In this document: one piece after another, positions 1 to 4,399 of the stretch
How the letters are laid out: each line of letters starts with the position of its first letter
Position numbering within the stretch: the stretch's first letter is position 1
Assembly: GCA_014379485.1 (NCBI GenBank)
Contig: JACMLS010000076.1
Coordinates: 1-5,417 of the forward strand
DNA length: 5,417 bases
Source: Bacteroidia bacterium
Lineage (GTDB): Bacteria; Bacteroidota; Bacteroidia; B-17B0; Aurantibacillaceae
Direction: 5' to 3'
Program-made: the position numbers and the translations under genes
Notes under the pieces: model-generated
The model's input: only the letters and a program-made list of their open reading frames with translations
Told to the model about the DNA's origin: nothing
Databases searched by the model: none

Positions 1-2
1 AA

Positions 3-140
3 ATACAAATGAAAATTAAGCCAAGGATCTCAATTAAAGCAGATTTTGATGCACCTTATCTTAAAGTGAAAAAAGTAATTAAAGCACTTACAGATAAAAA
101 ATTGTATCAGTTTACTCTAATTACAACCTTAGACGCATAA
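3..140 (+). CDS. exbD: ExbD/TolR-family biopolymer transport protein, C-terminal fragment (5' end outside window)
   Basis: An open frame enters from the left edge and ends at TAA 138-140, giving about 45 residues. The visible peptide contains ISIKADFDAPYLKVKKVI and ends QFTLITTLDA. This matches the C-terminal periplasmic domain of ExbD: a strand ending in (K)AD, a helix beginning around a conserved Tyr and Val-rich stretch, then a final strand ending in an LIT-like motif. ExbD is the inner-membrane subunit that couples proton flow through ExbB to TonB. Bacteroidota commonly carry two exbD genes in a row before tonB, and this would be the first. The next gene starts 21 bases after the stop, so cotranscription is likely. 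The membrane helix and its Asp are outside the window and cannot be checked. An ATG at 9-11 is in frame but is internal to the domain, not a start. Confidence 0.8.
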   Translation: MQMKIKPRISIKADFDAPYLKVKKVIKALTDKKLYQFTLITTLDA

Positions 141-161
141 ACTTATTTAAGACATTTTAAT

Positions 162-809
162 ATGGCAGAAATAGCAGAAGGCGGTGGCGGCGGCCACGGT
201 AAAGGCGGAAAAAAAAGGGCGAAGAAGCAAAGCACTAAAGTGGATATGACTCCTATGGTGGATTTGGCTTTTCTCTTACTTACATTTTTCGTTTTAACAG
301 CCACATTCAACAAAAACAAGGCAATGGACATTACGTTTCCTGCGCCACTTGATCCAAACCAGCCACCACCACCGGCAGTAAAAAATGCAGTAACCTTTTT
401 ACTTACAAAAGATCACCGCATTTTTTATTACGAAGAAGAGTTTGTTCCTGTAGCTACAGCGATGAATCCGGTTGCGACTGTTCTGAAAGAAACTACTTAC
501 GCTCCTGAAGGTGGAGTAGAAGATTTGCTAATGGCAAAGAACAGTGTAGCTTCTGAAGCATTAAAAAAGCTGGAAGAAGAAAGAAAGGCAGACAAAATGG
601 AAGACTCTACTTATAAAAAGAAAATAAATTCCATTAACAACAAACAAACCGCAGTAACTGTAATAATAAAGGCAGATGGTGAGGCCAAATACAGAGATGT
701 GGTATTGCTGATAGATGAATTGAAAGTGCTTAAAATTTCCAAATTTGTAAACGTTGATATTACAAAGCCAGAGTACGATATGGTAACTACTGCAGCGGCT
801 ACAAAGTAA
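162..809 (+). CDS. exbD: ExbD-family biopolymer transport protein, long Bacteroidota form
   Basis: This 215-residue protein is a proton-channel subunit that works with ExbB to energise TonB. Residues 1-26 are a cytoplasmic tail rich in Gly and Lys. Residues 28-34 read DMTPMVD; Asp34 aligns with the intramembrane Asp of the ExbD/TolR family (Asp25 in E. coli ExbD, within NVTPFID). It opens the single membrane helix, about 32-49. The rest is periplasmic: DITFPAP (56-62), a PPPP run (68-71), FLLTKDHRIFYYEEE (79-93), a charged helical insert (about 119-145), DSTYKKK (148-154) and the C-terminal ExbD fold VTVIIKADGEAKY...DELKVLKISKFVNVDI (165-200). E. coli ExbD has about 141 residues; the extra length is a central insert known in Bacteroidota members. 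ATG 162 has an AT-rich leader and no Shine-Dalgarno, usual for this phylum. It sits 21 bases after the previous exbD and 21 before tonB, so all three are probably one operon. It is also the reference for the three paralogs at 3173-5050. Confidence 0.93.
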   Translation: MAEIAEGGGGGHGKGGKKRAKKQSTKVDMTPMVDLAFLLLTFFVLTATFNKNKAMDITFPAPLDPNQPPPPAVKNAVTFLLTKDHRIFYYEEEFVPVATAMNPVATVLKETTYAPEGGVEDLLMAKNSVASEALKKLEEERKADKMEDSTYKKKINSINNKQTAVTVIIKADGEAKYRDVVLLIDELKVLKISKFVNVDITKPEYDMVTTAAATK

Positions 810-830
810 AAACCTTAAAAAACTAAAAAA

Positions 831-1622
831 ATGTCAAGTTGGGATAATCCGTCAGCGGCCACAGATAGAAACGAGTTGGTATTTGCCAACCGCAATACTA
901 TTTACGGCGCCTTTCAATTAAGAAGAGAGTATAACAAGCGTGTGCTTATTGCATTTGCAATTACCATTGTTGTATTTATTATTCTTGTGTTGATCATGTG
1001 GCTTCCTTCTCTGTCAACAGTGCAGGAAGATCTTCCGCCTATTGTTATTGATCAGAAAGAAATAAACATTGAGCAGAAAAAAGATGATCCTATTCCGCCT
1101 CCGCCAGAACAACCAAAACCTTTAATTGAATTGGTTGCTTTCGTTCCGCCGGTGGTTAGAAACAACGCTGTTGAAGATACCACACAGATTATAGTTCAGC
1201 CCGAAGAAGATAAAAACATCAGTAACGTTAACCAAAAAGGAGACGATGAATTGGTGATCAATACACCAACTGTTGCGGTGGTTGAAGAAAAAAAGGAACC
1301 AGAAATTTTTGTTTACGTTTCTGAAATGCCCGATTTTCCGGGAGGTTTGCAGGCACTTTACAAATACGTGGGTACAAATATCAATTACCCCGAAGAAGCT
1401 AAAGACGCAGGAATTTCTGGTAAATGCTATTTGAGATTTGTTGTAACAGAAAGCGGAAGAGTAGGTAAAATTGAAGTGCAAAAAGGTGTACCAGGCTGCC
1501 CGCAGTGCGACAAAGAAGCTGTGCGTGTTGTAAAAACACTGCCTGAATTTAAACCAGGTAAAAATAACGGGCAGGCCGTACCGGTTTGGTTTCAGTTGCC
1601 AATCAACTTTACGCTTAAATAA
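831..1622 (+). CDS. tonB: TonB-family energy transducer
   Basis: This 263-residue protein carries energy from the ExbB/ExbD proton channel across the periplasm to TonB-dependent outer-membrane transporters. Residues 20-37 (N..T.YGAFQLRREYNKR) match the cytoplasmic N-terminus of Bacteroidota TonB proteins. A single membrane helix covers about 38-58. A proline-rich spacer follows (PIPPPPEQPKP at 87-97, PP at 106-107), then an acidic linker. The C-terminal domain starts at FPGG (169-172) and runs through NYPEEAKDAGISGK (185-198), RFVVTESGRVGKIEVQKG (202-219), EAVRVVKTLPEFKPG (229-243) and a closing VWFQLPINF strand (252-260). This is the usual TonB_C pattern and it is complete. Cys199, Cys223 and Cys226 (CPQC) are all in that domain. 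ATG 831 follows an A-rich leader 21 bases after exbD. Being the third transduction gene in series, it is almost certainly cotranscribed with the exbD genes. Confidence 0.93.
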   Translation: MSSWDNPSAATDRNELVFANRNTIYGAFQLRREYNKRVLIAFAITIVVFIILVLIMWLPSLSTVQEDLPPIVIDQKEINIEQKKDDPIPPPPEQPKPLIELVAFVPPVVRNNAVEDTTQIIVQPEEDKNISNVNQKGDDELVINTPTVAVVEEKKEPEIFVYVSEMPDFPGGLQALYKYVGTNINYPEEAKDAGISGKCYLRFVVTESGRVGKIEVQKGVPGCPQCDKEAVRVVKTLPEFKPGKNNGQAVPVWFQLPINFTLK

Positions 1623-1655
1623 TAATTTTAATAACGCTCTTTAAATTCTGAAACT

Positions 1656-1895
1656 ATGCGTTCCCCTATTGGAATTTCGTTAGTCATTAATCTTTTTATG
1701 GCTACCGTAATTCTTTGCATGGGTTGTGTATTGTTGTTTACAGATCTTTATATAGAAACAATTAAAAAGCCAAATAGAATTTATTTGGCTTTTATTTTTT
1801 TCGCCTACGCCGGTTTCCGCTACTGGCGCGCCTGGGCCAGCCACCAAAAAGAAAAACGCGACAAACAAAGAGAAGAGTGGAAAGAAAAAAAGTAA
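1656..1895 (+). CDS. small two-helix inner-membrane protein of the ExbBD-TonB locus, function unknown
   Basis: This 79-residue protein has two hydrophobic segments, about 8-29 (ISLVINLFMATVILCMGCVL) and about 41-54 (RIYLAFIFFAYAGF). A highly charged tail follows from residue 55, rich in Lys, Arg and Glu and ending EKK. Positive-inside logic puts the C-terminal tail in the cytoplasm, and with two helices the short N-terminus too. The motif AYAGFRYWRA at the end of helix 2 recalls short hypothetical membrane proteins I associate with the tonB-pstS interval in Bacteroidota; that link is from memory. No catalytic motif is visible. ATG 1656 lies 33 bases after the tonB stop with an AT-rich leader, so it is probably in the operon. 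Codons 37-49 also encode a perfect 12-bp hairpin followed by a T-run, listed separately. I am fairly sure it is a real gene because its helices and charged tail form a coherent membrane protein, but no function can be assigned. Confidence 0.72.
   Translation: MRSPIGISLVINLFMATVILCMGCVLLFTDLYIETIKKPNRIYLAFIFFAYAGFRYWRAWASHQKEKRDKQREEWKEKK
1765..1801 (+). terminator. intrinsic-terminator-like hairpin inside the small membrane protein gene
   Basis: AAAAGCCAAATA at 1765-1776 pairs perfectly with TATTTGGCTTTT at 1782-1793 across a five-base loop (GAATT). The 3' arm is followed by A and then seven T residues (1795-1801). The geometry is that of a Rho-independent terminator, although only three of the twelve pairs are G-C. 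It lies wholly inside the 1656-1895 reading frame, so it could act only on RNA not covered by a ribosome there. It might lower transcription of the downstream pstS-like gene. Chance pairing in AT-rich coding sequence is the alternative. Confidence 0.4.
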
Positions 1896-1990
1896 GTTTA
1901 GAAGGTTTGCACCCACACACTTTTGTTCGGGTGTTGTCCACCCGAACTGTGAGGAATAAAGTTTGGAATTTGAAAGTTTAGAAAGTTTTG
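1896..1990. repeat. GTTTAGAA-type low-complexity intergenic repeat pair
   Basis: GTTTAGAAGGTTTG at 1896-1909 recurs almost unchanged as GTTTAGAAAGTTTTG at 1976-1990, with related AGTTTGGAATTTGAAAG sequence between about 1960 and 1976. Such G/T/A-rich stretches built from GTTT and GAA units resemble dispersed intergenic sequence seen in Bacteroidota genomes. I see no coding potential. Together with the hairpin at 1925-1947 it fills the 140-base gap before the PstS-like gene. Confidence 0.4.
1925..1947. repeat. 9-bp perfect inverted repeat (hairpin) in the intergenic gap
   Basis: GTTCGGGTG (1925-1933) and CACCCGAAC (1939-1947) are perfect reverse complements separated by TTGTC. The stem is markedly GC-richer than its surroundings. 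It begins 29 bases after the stop of the small membrane protein. No T-run follows on either strand, so a standard intrinsic terminator is not well supported. It could be an RNA-processing or stability hairpin, a protein-binding dyad, or part of a dispersed REP-like element. Confidence 0.5.
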
Positions 1991-2031
1991 GGTTGAAAAA
2001 AATTCTTCCCTTCAGGAAAGGCAAAATAAAA

Positions 2032-2120
2032 CTCTATGTGCTCTATGTTTCGTGTTTCAAAAATATCCGCTCTCACTAATTATCTCCGTGCATCTCTGTG
2101 CCTCCGTTTCTCCGTGTCAA
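2032..2120. repeat. dispersed CTCCGTG/CTCTGTG-type repeat, copy 1, overlapping the start of the PstS-like gene
   Basis: The tract opens with two adjacent 9-mers, CTCTATGTG (2032-2040) and CTCTATGTT (2041-2049), each containing an ATG. It continues through CTCCGTGCATCTCTGTG and ends in a 21-base core at 2100-2120 (GCCTCCGTTT, CTCCGTGTCAA). The same core, with one mismatch, occurs inverted at 3025-3045. Repeated CTCTGTG/CTCCGTG words are typical of short dispersed non-coding repeats in environmental bacterial genomes, a point from general experience. Here the element is read through as the first 28 or so codons of the lipoprotein gene. Confidence 0.6.
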
Positions 2121-3013
2121 TTTTTTCGCTCTTCCTCTTTTTCTCTTGCGGTTCAGATGAAAATAAACAAGCAGCTACTTACGGCAAATGTAAATTCGGT
2201 TCAGAAAAAAGTTTAAAGTACATAGTAGATGCTGAAGTAAAAACATTCGAATATTTTTATAACGATGCAGATCTTACTGCCGTTTACACAAACGAAAGAG
2301 ATCTTATGCAGGGTTTTTTAAATGACACTTTTAAATTAGTGATCTCTTACCGCGATTTTGATTCTACAGAAAAAAAATATTTGCTCTCAAAAAAAATCAC
2401 TCCCTACACAACAATAATTGGTTTAGAAGGCATGACCTTAATTGTAAATCCTGAAAGTGCAGACACTTCTATTACTGTAGATCAGTTTATACAATTATTA
2501 AAAGGCAGCGGCGACTCAATAGTTCCGCTTCAAAAAAAATGGAAAGACATTGTGTTTGACGAAAAAGGAGGAGCGGGTTTGAGATATGCAGATAGTTTAA
2601 TTGGCAAACAAAAATTATCTGAGCGTTGTTTTACACTCAACAGCCAGGAAGAAACAATTGACTTTGTTGCAAAAAATAAAAACGCAATAGGAGTTATTTC
2701 TTACGACCTTATTGCAGACACAGAAGATCCGCGTGCAATGGCCAATAAAAATAAAATAAGAGCCCTTTGCGTTTCTGCAGATGGAAAAGAATATTTTAAA
2801 CCCTGCCAAAGAAATTTTGTGAACTGGAAATATCCTTTCGTAAGAAAAATTTTCATGCACACCAGCGACTATAACGGAAGCTTAGCAATGGGATTTGTTT
2901 CTTACGTATCAAGCGACGACGGACAATTAATTATTAGACGTGGTGGTTTACTGCCTGCGCGATTGGCCTGGCGAGACATGAATGTGGTGTTTGAGCCAAT
3001 GAATGTGAAGTGA
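2036..3013 (+). CDS. PstS-like substrate-binding lipoprotein (PBP_like_2 type)
   Basis: This 325-residue protein resembles the periplasmic phosphate-binding family. The signal peptide ends in a lipobox, LFLFFSCGSD, with Cys38 the predicted lipidated residue, so the mature protein is a membrane lipoprotein. Family-like blocks follow: SLKYIVDAEVKTFE (59-72), ISYRDFDSTEKKYL (about 104-117), MTLIVNPESADTSIT (about 133-147) with QLLKG just after, NAIGVISYDLI (about 222-232), FKPCQRNFVNWKYPFVR (late middle) and GFVSYVSSDDGQLIIRRGG then LLPARLAWRD (286-314). Such genes commonly follow tonB in Bacteroidota. No pstC, pstA or pstB is present here, so ABC-type phosphate import is not implied, and its ligand is unknown. 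The start is uncertain: ATG 2036 and ATG 2045 both lie in a dispersed repeat, and no ATG follows before the lipobox. The repeat therefore seems to have supplied the translation start. A Lys/Arg-poor, unusually long n-region fits that history. Confidence 0.78.
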   Translation: MCSMFRVSKISALTNYLRASLCLRFSVSIFSLFLFFSCGSDENKQAATYGKCKFGSEKSLKYIVDAEVKTFEYFYNDADLTAVYTNERDLMQGFLNDTFKLVISYRDFDSTEKKYLLSKKITPYTTIIGLEGMTLIVNPESADTSITVDQFIQLLKGSGDSIVPLQKKWKDIVFDEKGGAGLRYADSLIGKQKLSERCFTLNSQEETIDFVAKNKNAIGVISYDLIADTEDPRAMANKNKIRALCVSADGKEYFKPCQRNFVNWKYPFVRKIFMHTSDYNGSLAMGFVSYVSSDDGQLIIRRGGLLPARLAWRDMNVVFEPMNVK

Positions 3014-3024
3014 GAGAACTTTGA

Positions 3025-3066
3025 TTGACACAGAGAAACGGAGGCAAAGAGTAGCACTGAGAGTAA
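3025..3066. repeat. dispersed repeat, copy 2, inverted relative to copy 1
   Basis: Read on the minus strand, this segment runs TTACTCTCAGTGCTACTC then TTTGCCTCCGTTTC and TCTGTGTCAA. It parallels 2080-2120. The last 21 bases (3025-3045 on the plus strand, TTGACACAGAG then AAACGGAGGC) match copy 1 with a single T/C difference; the outer part is more diverged. It begins 11 bases after the stop of the PstS-like gene, so the two copies bracket that gene as an imperfect inverted pair. No coding potential is seen in it. Confidence 0.6.
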
Positions 3067-3100
3067 GTGGTTTGAGGAAAAGAGAGTCCTGAAAAAACGG

Positions 3101-3136
3101 TTTGCAAAATTTCCCCGCATAACCAGAATGATTTTG
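3101..3136 (+). promoter_or_regulatory. weak candidate promoter before the ExbD-paralog array
   Basis: TTTG at 3101-3104 and TGATTTTG at 3129-3136 resemble the Bacteroidota -33 (TTTG) and -7 (TAnnTTTG) elements. The second box has one mismatch, and the 24-base spacer is longer than the usual about 19. If used, transcription would begin near 3143, upstream of ATG 3173 but downstream of the alternative ATG 3128. It would let the array be expressed separately from tonB and the PstS-like gene. The 159-base gap before the array is the only sizeable break in this part of the window. Confidence 0.25.
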
Positions 3137-3172
3137 TTTTTACCGGCAAAATTATTTTCAAAAATTAAAAAA

Positions 3173-3811
3173 ATGAAATTCGTTAAAACAACAAGAATTG
3201 CCACGGGTAGTCTGCTTGGGGCAATTTGCATTTTTAGTTTATATTTTAGTCCGTCTTTTGAAAAAGGAAGGGGAATGGAAATTAAAATACCAAGCTGTGG
3301 GATCTGTTGTGGACCTCCTCCTCCACCCAACTTAAATAAAACCACAATTATTATTTCTGAAAATAAAAGGGTTTTCTTTTACGAAGGCGGTTATGGTGGT
3401 TTTGATTTACCTCCTTTTCCCCCACCTCTGACAAGAAGGAACAACTCACGGTCTTCCACAAATAATTCTGAAGACGAAATATATCTCAGGGAAACAAAAT
3501 TATCCATGCAAAATGGAATTGGAGATATTTTAAGTTTTAAAAACAAGAAAGCAGAAATTGCAGTGTTTAAACTGGACAGTCTAAAACAAGCTGAAAACAT
3601 GGCCGATTCTGTTTATCGGAAAAAACTATCTTCAATTAATTCAAAAATGTCTGCCGCAACTTTTTTTATAAAAGCAGATGAAAGAGCAAAGTACGGAGAT
3701 GTGGTAAAGATGATTGATCTGCTAAGATTAAAAAAAATCTCAAAATTTAGTATGGAAGAAATTACCGGGCAAGAATTGAAAGCACTGAACAAAGTCCTTA
3801 AAAAATCTTAA
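3173..3811 (+). CDS. ExbD-paralog A: anchored periplasmic ExbD-like protein lacking the channel Asp
   Basis: From ATG 3173 the protein has 212 residues. A short basic N-terminus (MKFVKTTR) leads into one hydrophobic anchor, about 9-27 (IATGSLLGAICIFSLYF), with no acidic residue. The rest follows the ExbD at 162-809 block by block: MEIKIP (35-40), GPPPPPN (47-53), ENKRVFFYEGG (63-73), NGIGDIL (114-120), DSVYRKK (145-151) and FIKADERAKYGDVV (165-178), ending KKISKFSMEEITGQELKALN (187-206). The DMTPMVD channel segment and Gly/Lys tail of true ExbD are missing. It also has a Pro-rich, Ser/Asn-rich insert (79-99) and a SCGICCG cluster (41-47). I infer an inner-membrane protein with a periplasmic ExbD-like domain that cannot itself carry protons; its role is unknown. 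An in-frame ATG at 3128 would add 15 residues (MILFLPAKLF then SKIKK), but 3173 has the A-rich leader and gives the same MK-plus-anchor start as its neighbours. It is 5 bases from paralog B. Confidence 0.82.
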   Translation: MKFVKTTRIATGSLLGAICIFSLYFSPSFEKGRGMEIKIPSCGICCGPPPPPNLNKTTIIISENKRVFFYEGGYGGFDLPPFPPPLTRRNNSRSSTNNSEDEIYLRETKLSMQNGIGDILSFKNKKAEIAVFKLDSLKQAENMADSVYRKKLSSINSKMSAATFFIKADERAKYGDVVKMIDLLRLKKISKFSMEEITGQELKALNKVLKKS

Positions 3812-3815
3812 AGGA
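3812..3815 (+). promoter_or_regulatory. possible ribosome-binding site that would select ATG 3823 in paralog B
   Basis: AGGA directly follows the stop codon of paralog A. It leaves one base before ATG 3817 but seven before the in-frame ATG 3823, a normal Shine-Dalgarno spacing. The protein from 3823 starts MKF like paralog A. Since Bacteroidota depend little on Shine-Dalgarno pairing, this is only a hint. Confidence 0.3.
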
Positions 3816-3816
3816 A

Positions 3817-4395
3817 ATGAAAATGAAATTTGGAAGAATTATAATAGCAGCTGTAACCAGTGTTATTGGCATTGCTTGTTTGTTTAGCTTTTATATTGTA
3901 AACAACCCGAAAAAGAAAAACAGGCTGGATATTACTTTTGCCGACAAGTCAATACTCCACTTTTGGGGAACGGATACATCCTCTAACTGTGTTTCTTTTC
4001 TGCTCACAAAAGATAAAAGAATATTTTACTATTGCGGAAAATTTTCTGATGCAGAAAAACAAACGCTCCCTCAATTAAGAGAAACTTCTTTCGAAAAGAA
4101 AAATGGACTTAGTGATCTGCTTCAGTCAATAGATAGCTTTGTTATTCTAAGGATAAAAAAACTTGAAGATGAAAAAATAAGGAACAACTTTGCCGATTCT
4201 ACTTATAAAAAAAAGAAGTGGGCAATACAAGGAGATTACAGAGCTAAAACTATTCTTATCAAAACAGATTCAGGAGCAATGTATAACGAATTCGTTAGAG
4301 TTGTGGACGAATTAAAACTTCTTAATATTTCTAAATTCGTAAACGTAGACATTTCCGAATCAGAAAGGTTGGCGCTAAGAAAAATCACAGAATAA
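3817..4395 (+). CDS. ExbD-paralog B: anchored periplasmic ExbD-like protein lacking the channel Asp
   Basis: This protein has 192 residues from ATG 3817. A basic start (MKMKFGR) precedes a single anchor, about 8-28 (IIIAAVTSVIGIACLFSFYI), with no Asp or Glu. It then tracks the 162-809 ExbD: RLDITF (36-41), FLLTKDKRIFYY (61-72), RETSFEKKNGLSDLL (88-102), KKLEDEK (114-120), FADSTYKKK (125-133) and ILIKTDSGAMY (146-156), then DELKLLNISKFVNVDI (164-179). That last block differs from the ExbD one at only two of sixteen residues, yet the DNA has many silent changes. This suggests long-term protein-level selection. B lacks the Pro-rich inserts of A and C and is the shortest copy. It starts 5 bases after A and ends 4 bases before C, so the three are almost surely cotranscribed. 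An AGGA at 3812-3815 is too close to ATG 3817 but well spaced for an in-frame ATG at 3823, so the protein may begin MKFGR (190 residues). Function is unknown. Confidence 0.83.
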   Translation: MKMKFGRIIIAAVTSVIGIACLFSFYIVNNPKKKNRLDITFADKSILHFWGTDTSSNCVSFLLTKDKRIFYYCGKFSDAEKQTLPQLRETSFEKKNGLSDLLQSIDSFVILRIKKLEDEKIRNNFADSTYKKKKWAIQGDYRAKTILIKTDSGAMYNEFVRVVDELKLLNISKFVNVDISESERLALRKITE

Positions 4396-4399
4396 AAAA

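Noticed and set aside
143..331. Minus-strand 62-codon frame with a poly-proline stretch.
   Set aside because: The prolines are the antisense of the Gly-rich cytoplasmic tail of ExbD.
1122..1481. Minus-strand open frame of 119 codons opposite tonB.
   Set aside because: It lies fully inside a clear tonB gene, and its Phe/Asn-rich product is what antisense of Lys/Glu/Val-rich coding sequence gives.
1680..2024. Minus-strand open frame of 114 codons opposite the small membrane protein.
   Set aside because: It covers the non-coding gap and the antisense of the two-helix gene, with no domain and a low-complexity Phe/Leu-rich sequence.
3128..3172. Longer start for paralog A at ATG 3128 (15 extra residues).
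   Set aside because: The extra peptide has no match in paralogs B or C, whereas ATG 3173 gives the same MK-basic-anchor beginning and has an A-rich leader. A possible promoter box also overlaps 3128.
2902..3345. Minus-strand open frame of 147 codons across the gap between the PstS-like gene and paralog A.
   Set aside because: It is antisense to the end of one supported gene and the start of another, crosses the dispersed repeat, and its Gly/Pro/Ser-rich peptide shows no recognisable domain.
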